Shown: in pieces, positions 6,898 to 14,839 of the stretch
Position numbering within the stretch: position 1 is the stretch's first letter
Layout: each line of letters opens with the position of its first letter
Origin: CAZRIP01 sp964600165
GTDB lineage: Bacteria; Elusimicrobiota; Elusimicrobia; UBA1565; UBA9628
DNA: 26,621 nucleotides
Direction: 5' to 3'
Assembly (NCBI GenBank): GCA_964600165.1
Contig: CAZRIP010000044.1
Coordinates: 1 to 26,621 of the forward strand
The notes under the pieces: model-generated
Told to the model about the DNA's origin: nothing
What the model saw: the letters and a program-made list of their open reading frames with translations, nothing else
Databases searched by the model: none
Made by a program: the position numbers and the translations under genes

Positions 6898-8026
6898 CTT
6901 GGAAAGGGGGCTGGGTGGGCGGCAGGTCGCCGCCGGGCGCGTCGAAGCCCGGCGGGCCCGGCGTCCCGTAGGACGGCGGCGACGGCGGCGCGCTTACCTG
7001 CGCCGCTCCGTTGACGACGTTGCCGTCCTTGTCGAGCGTGACGCGCGCGACATGGCCGCTCTCGTCTTGGATCGACAAGACGATCTGGAGCGGCTGGCCC
7101 TTGGCCGTGTCGGAGTACTCGACTTGCGTCACGCCCTTGCCGAGGAACTTGATGAGCTCGGGGTGGCCGCCGCTCGAGTCGTAGAGATACGCGTTGAGAT
7201 CGGAGCCCTCGACTTGGACCAGGCGCGAGTTGTCCTTGCTGTAGAAGAACTCCGGCATGCTCGAGACGACGAGCGAGCCGCCGTCCGGCGCCTTGTCGTC
7301 GGCGGACGCGCCCGGCGCCGAGGGAGGGGAGTTCGGCACGAGCACGATGCCGTTGGGCGTCGGCGCGTACTGATAATACGCGCCGTCGATGAAGACGAAA
7401 TAGCTCCCCGCCGTCGCCGAGTACCACCACCAGTGGCCGCGCCAGTACGAGAGCCAGCGCCCGGCGCCGGGCTCGCGCCACCAGTAGCCGCCCTTGTAGG
7501 CGACCGTCCAGTAGTAGCTCTTGCCTTGGCCGAAGCCGAACCAGTGCCGGTCGTGCTTTTGGTCGTACCAGTGCGCGTAGCGCACGCCGTCGCCGTTGTA
7601 CTCGTGGACTTTGCCGTCGAGGTCGGTCCTGGAGTCCATCGCTCTCGGCGCGCTCTTGAGGAAAGCGGGATTGTCGATGGTGGCGTGGACGAGATCGGCG
7701 TTGCGCGACAAGTCGCGCACGGGCTGGGAGCGGCGATCTTCGCGGCGAGCCGGCGGCTGCGCCTGCTGTTTCGACTCGGCGCGGCGCGCGGGAGCGGGCG
7801 CCGGAGCCGTCTGTCTCGGCTGGAAGCTGCGTCGAGAACCCGGCCACCGAGTACCGTGCGGCAGCGGGGCGACCCGGCCGCGATAGGTCGGCATCTGAGG
7901 CGGGCTATGGCTCGGCGTCCTGCCGGTCGCAGACGAGCCGCGATCCAAGCGGCGCGCGGCGAAGGCCGGCGCGGCGACGGCGGCGAGAGACAGCAAGACG
8001 GCGAAAAGGCCCCGGCGAGAGTTCAC
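6887..8026 (-). CDS. Trp/Tyr-rich exported protein
   Basis: 379 residues from GTG 8026. That start gives a clean signal peptide (MNSRRGLFAVLLSLAAVAAPAFA, cut near 23); reading further upstream destroys it. Residues about 30-110 are a Pro/Ala/Arg/Gln-rich low-complexity linker. Residues about 150-220 are packed with aromatics, including ten Trp between 153 and 201 (for example GGYWWREP and GHWWWYS). The C-terminal part (about 240-345) has a beta-like region (VQVEGSDLNAYLYDSSGG, LGKGVTQVEYSD, HVARVTLDKDGNVVNG) and a Pro/Gly tail. I do not recognise the family; the aromatic block suggests repeated beta hairpins that bind glycan or pack on a surface. It leads the lipoprotein run and has its own promoter. 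Confidence 0.75.
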   Translation of the reverse strand: MNSRRGLFAVLLSLAAVAAPAFAARRLDRGSSATGRTPSHSPPQMPTYRGRVAPLPHGTRWPGSRRSFQPRQTAPAPAPARRAESKQQAQPPARREDRRSQPVRDLSRNADLVHATIDNPAFLKSAPRAMDSRTDLDGKVHEYNGDGVRYAHWYDQKHDRHWFGFGQGKSYYWTVAYKGGYWWREPGAGRWLSYWRGHWWWYSATAGSYFVFIDGAYYQYAPTPNGIVLVPNSPPSAPGASADDKAPDGGSLVVSSMPEFFYSKDNSRLVQVEGSDLNAYLYDSSGGHPELIKFLGKGVTQVEYSDTAKGQPLQIVLSIQDESGHVARVTLDKDGNVVNGAAQVSAPPSPPSYGTPGPPGFDAPGGDLPPTQPPFQDGN

Positions 8027-8033
8027 TCCCTTG

Positions 8034-8062
8034 AGTGTGCCCCCAAATGAGGCGGGCGTCAA
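8034..8062 (-). promoter_or_regulatory. Promoter of the Trp/Tyr-rich gene, near-leaderless GTG start
   Basis: TTGACG (8062-8057, 5/6 to consensus), exact 17-nt spacer, CACACT (8039-8034), seven bases, GTG at 8026. AAGGGA directly abuts GTG, too close to serve as a normal ribosome binding site. Confidence 0.5.
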
Positions 8063-8073
8063 GACCGCGGCCG

Positions 8074-9339
8074 TTAAATCAGCAGCCGCAGGATCTTGAG
8101 CCGCCCGTCCTGGACGTAAGAGTGCAGCCAGGATGAGCGGTTGCCGCGCATGAGGGCGAGCGCGCGCTCGAGGGAGCCGCGCGACGCGCGCATGAGCGGG
8201 GCGGCCCCGGCCCGAAGCTTGGCCGCGATCTCGCCCGCTCCGTTTCCGTCGCCCAGGGCTTTGCGCGCGAGCGCGAGGTTGAGCCAGGCCCCGAGGCGGC
8301 GGGGCGAGGCCGCGACGCTGAGCTCGAGCTCCGCGCGCGCTTCCTCGAGGCGGCCGAGCCTCCGGAGCGCCTCGCCGCGCCAGCAGCGCATGACGACCTC
8401 GCTCGCGCCGTTCTTCGCCGCCAGGTCGAGCTCGCGCAGCGCGAGCTCGGGCTCGCGGGTCATCACCGCGACGCCCGCGAGGCCGACGTGGGTCCAGCGC
8501 AGCGCGGGGTCGACGGCGAGCGAGCGCTCGAATTCTTCGCGCGCCGCGCCGTAGCGGCCGAGCCACGCCAGGACTTCTCCTCGATGCGAGTGCCAGTACG
8601 CGCGCTCGACGCCGGTCTTCATCTCGGGCTCGATCCGATCGAGCTCGGCGAAGACGGCGGCGACCCCCCGGGTCGCGGCGAGCGCCTGAACGGCCTTGAG
8701 CCGCGTGACGTGATCCTCGAATCCCGTCTTGCCGCCGACGCCCTTGAGCGCGCGCAGGGCTTTCTCGAGCGCGGCGGCGGAGCGGCCTCGCAGGCCGGGC
8801 GCGAGCTTGCGGATCTGCTCGTAATCGCCCGGCGGCACCGGGACGCCCAGCGCCAGCTTGGCGAGCGCGCGGTTGAGGTGGCCGCGCAGGCTGTAGGCCC
8901 ATTCCTTTAGGCCCTGATCGAGCGTCTCGAGGGCCTCGCGATTTCTTCCCAGGCGGCGCAGCGCCTCGCCGCGCCAAAGCGCGGCCTCCACGTCCCGCGG
9001 CTCGAGCTTCAGCGCGCGGTCGAGGTCCGCGAGCGCGGCCGCGGGATCGCCGAGCAGTAGTCGCGCCGCGCCGCGGATCGCCGGACGCTCGCCGGCTTGC
9101 GCGAGCGCCTCGGCGTAGCGCCCGGCCTCGAGGTGATCGCGCGCGGCGTCGCGCGTCCGGCCGGCCGAGGCGCGGGCGGCCGAGAGGAAGAGACGGATAT
9201 TCTCGTCGGCGGGGCGCCGGCGCGCGGCTTCCTCGAACAGCGCGATCGCGCCCTCGAAGTCGCCGCGGTTGTAGAGCTCGACGCCCCGCGCCGCCGCCGC
9301 GCCTTCGGCGCGCTTAGGCGAGCTCCGAGAGCGACTCAT
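8074..9339 (-). CDS. Tetratricopeptide-repeat protein
   Basis: 421 residues, cytoplasmic (no signal peptide), made largely of TPR helices. Repeats are readable at about 17-46 (ELYNRGDFEGAIALFEEAARRRP), 84-143, 246-280 (SHRGEVLAWLGRYGAAREEFERSL) and 312-370. The eleven residues WRGEALRRLGR occur identically at 122-132 and 320-330, 198 residues apart, which suggests the protein arose by duplication of a half. The tail (RGNRSSWLHSYVQDGRLKIL) is not TPR-like. TPR arrays mediate protein contacts; the partner is unknown. The start at 9339 overlaps the aminotransferase gene by 26 nt and lacks a good ribosome binding site, so GTG codon 20 or another internal start cannot be excluded. Confidence 0.82.
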   Translation of the reverse strand: MSRSRSSPKRAEGAAAARGVELYNRGDFEGAIALFEEAARRRPADENIRLFLSAARASAGRTRDAARDHLEAGRYAEALAQAGERPAIRGAARLLLGDPAAALADLDRALKLEPRDVEAALWRGEALRRLGRNREALETLDQGLKEWAYSLRGHLNRALAKLALGVPVPPGDYEQIRKLAPGLRGRSAAALEKALRALKGVGGKTGFEDHVTRLKAVQALAATRGVAAVFAELDRIEPEMKTGVERAYWHSHRGEVLAWLGRYGAAREEFERSLAVDPALRWTHVGLAGVAVMTREPELALRELDLAAKNGASEVVMRCWRGEALRRLGRLEEARAELELSVAASPRRLGAWLNLALARKALGDGNGAGEIAAKLRAGAAPLMRASRGSLERALALMRGNRSSWLHSYVQDGRLKILRLLI

Positions 9340-10642
9340 CCAGGATCTCGAGGCCTTTGTCGACGTCGTAAGCCGTCAGCACGAGCGGCGGCGCCACGCG
9401 GATCACGGACTTTCCGCAGGAGAGGAGGAGAAGGCCTTTCGAGAACGCCTTGAGCTCGAGCGCGTGCGTCAGCTCCGTGGCGGGCTCCTTGGTCTTGCGG
9501 TCCTTGACGAACTCGACGCCGATCATGAGGCCGACGCCGCGCACGTCGCCGATGCACTCGTGTTTCTGCTGGAGCTTCTTCAATCCCGTGATCAGCCGGT
9601 CGCCCATCTTGCGCGCGTTGTCGGCGAGCTCGTTTTCGACCAAGTCGAGCGTGGCGAGCGCGGCCGCGCAGCCGACGGGGTTGCCGCCGAAAGTCGAGCC
9701 GTGCGTGCCCTGCTTCCACGTCATGATCTTCTCTTTGGCGACGATGGCGCCGATCGGCATGCCGGAGCCCAGGCCCTTCGCGGTGAGGAGAATGTCGGGG
9801 GTGACGCCGAAATAATCGGCGGCCCACATCTTGCCGGTGCGTCCGACGCCGGTCTGGATCTCGTCGAAGACGAGCAGGATGCCGTTTTCGTCGCAGATCC
9901 TGCGCCAGGCCTGCAGGAACTCCTTGCGCGGCATCACGTAGCCGCCCTCGCCTTGGAAGGGCTCGATGAAGACGGCGGCGATCTCCTTGGCCCCGATCTC
10001 GCGCTCGAACAGGCGCTTGGCGGCGGCGATGCCGTCGATGCCGGCGTAAGGATAGTCGTAGGGGAGATGATAGACGTCGGGCAAGAACGGGCCGAAGCCG
10101 TTCTTGTATTTGGCCTTGCTTTGCGTGAGCGTCAGCGCCGCGTAGGTGCGGCCGTGGAACGCGCCGTCGAAGGCGATGAGGGCGTGGCGGTCGGTGGAGT
10201 AGCGCGCCAGCTTGACGGCGCCCTCGACGGCCTCGGCGCCGGAGTTCGACAGGAACACGCGCCACTTCTCCTTCGCGCCGCCGGGAGCGAGCTTCGACAG
10301 CCGCTCGCACAGCTTGGCCATCGGATCGTAGTAGAAGTCCGTGCCGCAGATGTGGAAGAACTTGCCGGCCTGCTCCTGCACGGCGGCGACGACCTTCGGA
10401 TGATTGTAGCCCGTCGAGGAGACGGCGATGCCGGCCATCCAGTCGATGTAGCGGTTGCCGTCGACGTCCTCGACCATCGCGCCCATGCCGCCGGCCATCA
10501 CCAGCGGGTACTCCTTGATGTAGGACGGGGAGGCGTACTCCTTGTCCAGCGCGATCGTCTTCTGCGCCTTCGGCCCGGGCGGGGGGACGACGATTCGGGG
10601 ATAGTCGGCGGTCTTCTTTTCGGGAGCGGTTTTTATCGGCAT
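9314..10642 (-). CDS. Class III aminotransferase (ornithine/GABA/acetylornithine type)
   Basis: 442-residue PLP enzyme transferring an omega- or alpha-amino group, probably from ornithine, GABA or a related amine to a 2-oxo acid. Visible motifs: SNSGAEAVEGA (133-142, phosphate cup), FHGRTYAALTLT (162-173), IEPFQGEGGY (226-235), the PLP-nitrogen Asp260 in VFDEIQTGVGRTG, the Schiff-base Lys289 in TAKGLGSGMP and GTHGSTFGGNPV. The N-terminal VVPPPGPKA block and GTDFYY match the acetylornithine/GABA aminotransferase-like group also found in Thermococcales, which includes enzymes with broad activity, so the substrate stays open. It starts 4 nt after the aldehyde dehydrogenase stop, with GGAG 7 nt before ATG. 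That neighbour would oxidise the semialdehyde this enzyme makes. Confidence 0.92.
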   Translation of the reverse strand: MPIKTAPEKKTADYPRIVVPPPGPKAQKTIALDKEYASPSYIKEYPLVMAGGMGAMVEDVDGNRYIDWMAGIAVSSTGYNHPKVVAAVQEQAGKFFHICGTDFYYDPMAKLCERLSKLAPGGAKEKWRVFLSNSGAEAVEGAVKLARYSTDRHALIAFDGAFHGRTYAALTLTQSKAKYKNGFGPFLPDVYHLPYDYPYAGIDGIAAAKRLFEREIGAKEIAAVFIEPFQGEGGYVMPRKEFLQAWRRICDENGILLVFDEIQTGVGRTGKMWAADYFGVTPDILLTAKGLGSGMPIGAIVAKEKIMTWKQGTHGSTFGGNPVGCAAALATLDLVENELADNARKMGDRLITGLKKLQQKHECIGDVRGVGLMIGVEFVKDRKTKEPATELTHALELKAFSKGLLLLSCGKSVIRVAPPLVLTAYDVDKGLEILDESLSELA

Positions 10643-10646
10643 CGTT

Positions 10647-12227
10647 CTACTCCATGATGGTGCGGCTCTGCTCGCGCATGAACTGCGCGACGTAATAGGG
10701 GCCGCAGCCGCCCTTGCCGGTCGCGCCCGAGCCCTTCCAGCCGCAGAAGCTCTGCACGCCGGGCCAGGCGCCGGTCGTGGCGCCCGTCTTGCGGTTCGCG
10801 TAAAGCACGCCGGCCTCGATCGCGTCGAAGAACTTCTCGATCTCGGCCTTGTCCTTCGTGAAGATCCCCGCCGTCAGGCCGTAGTCGGCCTTGTTCGCCT
10901 CGCCGATCGCTTGATCGAGCCCGTCGACGGCGCCGATCACCACGAAGGGCACGAACAGCTCCTTGCGGTAGAGCTCGTGCGACAAGTCGTCGATCCGCGC
11001 GATCGCCGGCGCGACGAAGTGGCCCTTGCCCAGCGCGCCGTTCTTGAGCCGTTCGCCGCCCAGCAAGACCTTGCCGGCCTTCTTCGCCGACTTCACCGCG
11101 TCCTCGTAGCGCTTGACCGAGGCCTCGCTGATGACGGGGCCGAGGTAAATGTCTTTTTCGGAGGGATCTCCGATCTTGAGCGCCTTCGATTTCTCGACGA
11201 GCTTGGCCGTGAAGGCCTCGGCGACGCTCTTGTCGACGTAGACGCGCGAGCAGGCCGAGCACTTCTGGCCCTGCAGGCCGAACGCGCTCCTCATCACGCC
11301 TTCCGCGGCCACGTCCAGATCGGCCGACGCGCAAACGACGGCCGCGTTCTTGCCGCCGCCTTCCATCAGCACGGGACGCGGGTAGCGCTTGGGGAACTCC
11401 TTGACGAACTTGAGGCCCACCTCGCGCGAGCCGGTGAAGACGATCCCATCGATGTCCTCGCGGTTCCAGAAATCCAGGCCGACGTCCTCTAGGCGCGCGG
11501 GAACAAAATTGAACAGGCCCTTCGGCAGGCCGGCCTTCTCGTAGACTTCGGCGAGCAGCAGTCCCGTCCAGGGCGCGAGGGGCGAAGGCTTGTAGACGAT
11601 GGAGTTGCCGGCCATGAGCGCGGCCGCCGTCATGCCCGTAGAGAGCGCCATCGGGAAGTTGAACGGGGCGATGCAGAGGAACACTCCGTAGGGCCGCAGC
11701 ACGTCGGCCGTGTTCTCGTTGGGCATGAGCTTGCCCAGCGGACGCTTGAAGCCGTTGGATTCCTCCATCGTCTGCGTGTAATAGTCGATTAAGTCGGCCG
11801 ATTCCTCGGCGTCGCCCATCGCCTCCATGCGGTTCTTGCCCACTTCCAGGCTCATGACGGCGCCGAGCTCCCATTTGCGGCGGCGGATCTCCGCCGACGC
11901 CTGTCGCATGACGGTCAAGCGCTGCTGCCAGGGCGTCGCGGCCCAGGCTTTTTGAGCGGCGCGCGCGGCGGCGACGGCGAGGCCGAACTCCTTCGTCGTG
12001 GCGCAGGAGAAGGAGCCAAGCTCGGCTCCGTCGATCGGCGAGCGCGCGACGAGCGGCGCGAGCTTCGTCGTCACGGCTCGGCCGTCGATGGAGAGCGAGT
12101 GGCTTTTGCCGGAGCTTTTGCGCGCCCAGGCCAGGGCGTCGTCGAAGAGCTTGTGGAACTGCGTCATGTCGGCGTTGACGGCCGAGTACGTGACTTTGAA
12201 TTCTTTCGTCGCGGCGGCGCTGGTCAT
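10647..12227 (-). CDS. Aldehyde dehydrogenase, P5C / glutamate-semialdehyde dehydrogenase-like
   Basis: 526-residue NAD(P)-dependent aldehyde dehydrogenase. Seen: oxyanion Asn190 in PFNFP, YKPSPLAP (212-219), FTGSREVG cofactor loop (264-271), general-base Glu289 in MEGGGKNAA and catalytic Cys323 in GQKCSACSRVYV. The N-terminal extension and the GQKCSA context match 1-pyrroline-5-carboxylate dehydrogenases (RocA/PutA type), which oxidise glutamate semialdehyde to glutamate. The ATG at 12227 overlaps the upstream stop as ATGA; the open frame continues further upstream but only as antisense of the aminotransferase. Paired with an ornithine-type aminotransferase it would complete ornithine to glutamate; other omega-amino acid semialdehydes remain possible. 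Confidence 0.92.
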   Translation of the reverse strand: MTSAAATKEFKVTYSAVNADMTQFHKLFDDALAWARKSSGKSHSLSIDGRAVTTKLAPLVARSPIDGAELGSFSCATTKEFGLAVAAARAAQKAWAATPWQQRLTVMRQASAEIRRRKWELGAVMSLEVGKNRMEAMGDAEESADLIDYYTQTMEESNGFKRPLGKLMPNENTADVLRPYGVFLCIAPFNFPMALSTGMTAAALMAGNSIVYKPSPLAPWTGLLLAEVYEKAGLPKGLFNFVPARLEDVGLDFWNREDIDGIVFTGSREVGLKFVKEFPKRYPRPVLMEGGGKNAAVVCASADLDVAAEGVMRSAFGLQGQKCSACSRVYVDKSVAEAFTAKLVEKSKALKIGDPSEKDIYLGPVISEASVKRYEDAVKSAKKAGKVLLGGERLKNGALGKGHFVAPAIARIDDLSHELYRKELFVPFVVIGAVDGLDQAIGEANKADYGLTAGIFTKDKAEIEKFFDAIEAGVLYANRKTGATTGAWPGVQSFCGWKGSGATGKGGCGPYYVAQFMREQSRTIME

Positions 12228-13591
12228 TTGATGCCTCCGGGCACGGAAATTCGGTCGACGGTCTTCTTGAGCGCGGCTTCGAAGCGTTTGACGAGCTCGT
12301 CGAGCTCGCGGTCCGAGATCACGAACGGCGGCGCGAGCATCGCGAGGTCGCCGTCGGTGCCGTCCGCCTGGCCGACGTTGGGCCAGACGATCAAGCCCGC
12401 GTCCTGCGCGTCGCGCGTGAACGCCTCCGCGAACTTGGCGGAGCGCGGGAAAGGCTTCTTCGTCTTCTTGTCGGAAACGAACTCGACGCCGGCCAAGAGG
12501 CCGATGCCGCGCACGTCGCCGACGCCGGGAAGGGCGATGAGGGGGGCCAGCTTCTTTTCCAATAAACGGCCCATGCGTTCGCAGCGCGCGACGAGCCCGT
12601 GGTTCTTGATGTAGGAGACGGCGGCCAGGCCGGCGGCGCAGATCGACGGCGCGTGCGAGAAAGTTTGCGCGTGCTTGAAGGCGCCGGAGCCGCGCGCGAT
12701 CGGATCGAGGATCTCCGTTGAGGTGATGACCGCGGAAAGCGGGAGGTAGCCGCCCGAGATGCCCTTTCCCATGGTGATGATGTCCGGGCGCACGCCCTCG
12801 TAGTGCTGGATGCCGAGCCACTTACCGGTACGCCCCGCGCCGCAGAGGACCTCGTCGGCGATGAACAGCACGTCGTGCTCGTCGCAGAGCGCGCGGATCG
12901 TCTTGTAATAGTCCGAGCGCGGCACGGAAGCGCCCGTCGACGAGCCGCCGATCGGCTCGGCGATGAAGGCCGCGACGTTCTCCCCGCCGAGGCGCGCGAG
13001 CGCGGCTTCGAGCGCGCGCCCGGAGCAGGCGGGGCAGCGCGCGTCGCCGCCGCAGCCGCAGCGGTACTCGTAGGGCGCGGGGATCATCTCGACGTCGACG
13101 AGCCAATCGCCGTAAAGTTTTTTATAGTGCGCGCGCGCCGACGCGGAAAGCGCGAGCAGCGTGTTGCCGTGGTAGCCCGGCGTGCGCGCGATGATCCGCG
13201 TCTTCTTCGGCTTTCCGGCCTCGACCCAGTAGTGCCGCGCGAGCTTGAGCGCGGCCTCGACGGCTTCGGAGCCCGAGGAAAGGAAATACGCCTTGTCGAG
13301 GCCCTTCGGCGAGAGCTTGGCGAGCTCCTCCGCCAGGCGCTCGGCGGGCTCGGACGTGAAAGCGGTGCCGTTGACGTAGGCGACCTTCCCCATCTGCTCG
13401 GCGACGGCGCGGCCGATCTCGGGCACGCCGTGGCCGATGTTGCAGGCGAAGGCGCCGCCGGCGGCGTCGAGGTATTTTTTCCCGGAAGCGTCTTCTAACC
13501 AGCAGCCCTCGCCCTTGAGGACGCGCGGAAGGGTCTTGTCGAGCGCGCGGTAGAACACCGGGCTCTCGGGATAGCGGTCGGCGCGGATCAC
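12224..13591 (-). CDS. Class III omega-aminotransferase with a four-Cys loop
   Basis: 455-residue PLP aminotransferase of the omega-amino acid:pyruvate / BioA-like branch. Seen: SSGSEAVEAA (105-114), YHGNTLLALS (140-149), IAEPIGG, the cofactor Asp246 in ADEVLCGAGRTG, Schiff-base Lys276 in GKGISGGYLP and the TFSHAP stretch. An insertion at 178-189 holds four cysteines as CxC-x5-CxxC, a zinc-knuckle-like pattern; related enzymes of this branch have Cys in the same loop, so its novelty is modest. The start is GTG 13591, preceded at exactly 6 nt by TAAAAT; the ATG two bases upstream runs directly into TGA. First gene of the four-gene unit ending with the TPR protein. Substrate unknown; beta-alanine, putrescine or diaminobutyrate types are possible. 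Confidence 0.9.
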   Translation of the reverse strand: MIRADRYPESPVFYRALDKTLPRVLKGEGCWLEDASGKKYLDAAGGAFACNIGHGVPEIGRAVAEQMGKVAYVNGTAFTSEPAERLAEELAKLSPKGLDKAYFLSSGSEAVEAALKLARHYWVEAGKPKKTRIIARTPGYHGNTLLALSASARAHYKKLYGDWLVDVEMIPAPYEYRCGCGGDARCPACSGRALEAALARLGGENVAAFIAEPIGGSSTGASVPRSDYYKTIRALCDEHDVLFIADEVLCGAGRTGKWLGIQHYEGVRPDIITMGKGISGGYLPLSAVITSTEILDPIARGSGAFKHAQTFSHAPSICAAGLAAVSYIKNHGLVARCERMGRLLEKKLAPLIALPGVGDVRGIGLLAGVEFVSDKKTKKPFPRSAKFAEAFTRDAQDAGLIVWPNVGQADGTDGDLAMLAPPFVISDRELDELVKRFEAALKKTVDRISVPGGIK

Positions 13592-13603
13592 ATCGATATT
13601 TTA
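13592..13603 (-). promoter_or_regulatory. -10 element, predicted leaderless start of the aminotransferase operon
   Basis: TAAAAT at 13603-13598 with six bases before GTG 13591. TTTCC precedes it as at the OmpA-like gene. No -35 box of quality is visible; the region upstream is the 3' end of the PIN-like gene. Confidence 0.5.
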
Positions 13604-13611
13604 GGAAATAT

Positions 13612-14799
13612 TCACTTGCTCGGAACGGGGATGACCCACAAGCGCCGGCCTTTGAGCGCCACTTCGAAGCCGTCCTTGAAGCGCGGCAGGCTCGTGATCT
13701 TGCCGCCGAGCTTGCCGAGGTCCGGAATGGGATCGTTCTCCCGGCACGTCAGCAGGCGCTTGTAGATCCCTTCGTCTCCTGTGAGGAAGATCGGGGTCTT
13801 CCCGCCGTCGGTCTTCGCGAAGAAAGCGTCGGCGACGATCCGGCGATCGAGGCCTCCGTCTGTTCCGCTTTTTTTCACGCCGACTTGTCCTTTTTCAAGC
13901 GCCGCGAGCACCGCTCGATAATCGGCCGAGCTCGATTCCGCCGAGATCGTCACTGGGTTGCTGGTCCTGCCTCCTCCCTCGAACATCGCCGAGGTGGGTG
14001 TGAAGCGCGGCGCGAGGTCCTTGGCCTTCAGGAACTCGACGCGGACGAGGTCCGCGGGGACTCCCTCATAGCGCTCGAGCATCCTGAGCGAGATGATGAG
14101 GTTGGAGTCGGCGATCGCCTCGCCTTCGGCCAGCGGCGTCGTCGCGATCGGATACAAGTCCTTGCGCAGCGGAGGGAAGCGCAGGGCGCGCGTCTCCGCC
14201 CGCAAGGCGGCCACTTCATCCATCGCCCACTTCGTGCCTCTCAAAACGACCAAATAGGCGACGACCTGCGTGAGAGCCGTCGCTGGCGTTATGGGAGTTC
14301 CCATCACGGGCTCCTTGCCCGTCGCCGCGGCGAGCAGCTTCTCGACCACGTAATGGATCGGATTGACGGCGCGCAGCGCCTCATAGGCGTCGTCGATAGT
14401 GCCGCGGGTCAGAACCTTGAGGCGGACGCGCAAGATCACGCGCGCGCTGCGCGCGTTGGTGTAGTCGGCGCACTCGGCGATGTCATCCGGGCGCGGGCAC
14501 TGGCCGCGCAGCGTGGACGAGGCATCTTGGATCATGCGCGGGTTCCAGATCGGCAAGTCCGGCTTCTGGGCTTGCGCGGACTTGAGGATGAGGAGGACCT
14601 CCCGCTTGGTCAGCGGCATCGGCTGCCAGGGCCCCGCCCAAGCCTTGAGCCTCTGCGGCCCGCTCGCCGCGGCGATCTGTAGGTCGGTCGTCGGGCGGCC
14701 GGTCCGCAGATAATCTTCGATCTCGTCGGCGGACGCGCCGGCGGAGGCGGCGAGGCAGCAGGCCGCGAGCATGAAACGCAGGATCTTCAGCCGGGTCAT
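13612..14799 (-). CDS. Exported protein with a PIN-nuclease-like C-terminus
   Basis: 395 residues. The N-terminus is a secretion signal (MTRLKILRFMLAACCLAASAGASA); LAACC could also be a lipobox. Residues 25-220 are of unknown type. Residues about 229-350 follow a PIN-domain acidic pattern: IADSNLIISL (Asp231, Asn233), RRIVADAFFA (Asp324) and FLTGDEGIYKRL (Thr340, Asp342). In PIN nucleases such acidic residues bind Mg2+/Mn2+ and cut RNA. This domain layout resembles C-terminal toxin domains of polymorphic systems, which I infer from pattern memory only. No immunity-like gene is next to it. GC in sampled lines (53-65%) is below its neighbours. It has its own strong leaderless promoter. A structural or unrelated exported protein remains possible. 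Confidence 0.6.
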   Translation of the reverse strand: MTRLKILRFMLAACCLAASAGASADEIEDYLRTGRPTTDLQIAAASGPQRLKAWAGPWQPMPLTKREVLLILKSAQAQKPDLPIWNPRMIQDASSTLRGQCPRPDDIAECADYTNARSARVILRVRLKVLTRGTIDDAYEALRAVNPIHYVVEKLLAAATGKEPVMGTPITPATALTQVVAYLVVLRGTKWAMDEVAALRAETRALRFPPLRKDLYPIATTPLAEGEAIADSNLIISLRMLERYEGVPADLVRVEFLKAKDLAPRFTPTSAMFEGGGRTSNPVTISAESSSADYRAVLAALEKGQVGVKKSGTDGGLDRRIVADAFFAKTDGGKTPIFLTGDEGIYKRLLTCRENDPIPDLGKLGGKITSLPRFKDGFEVALKGRRLWVIPVPSK

Positions 14800-14805
14800 C
14801 GCCCC

Positions 14806-14834
14806 AGTATGGGTAGAAGGCGAAGACTGGTCAA
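14806..14834 (-). promoter_or_regulatory. Best sigma70 promoter in the window, leaderless, for the PIN-like gene
   Basis: TTGACC (14834-14829), exact 17-nt spacer, CATACT (14811-14806), six bases, ATG at 14799. The predicted transcription start is the A of the start codon. The element lies in the 40-nt gap after the ferritin-like gene, so the large operon and this gene are probably separate units. Confidence 0.62.
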
Positions 14835-14839
14835 GGGGG

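Noticed and set aside
8087..8103. 17-base stretch matching 14777-14793 with one mismatch
   Set aside because: Both encode RLKILR at the end of one gene and the start of another; no wider similarity, so taken as coincidence.
8027..8977. Upstream extension of the Trp/Tyr-rich frame
   Set aside because: It reads as Arg/Ala/Pro-rich antisense of the TPR gene. GTG 8026 gives a proper signal peptide and a promoter at the right spacing.
12228..12821. Upstream extension of the aldehyde dehydrogenase frame
   Set aside because: It is the shadow of the aminotransferase gene; ATG 12227 with the ATGA overlap fits.
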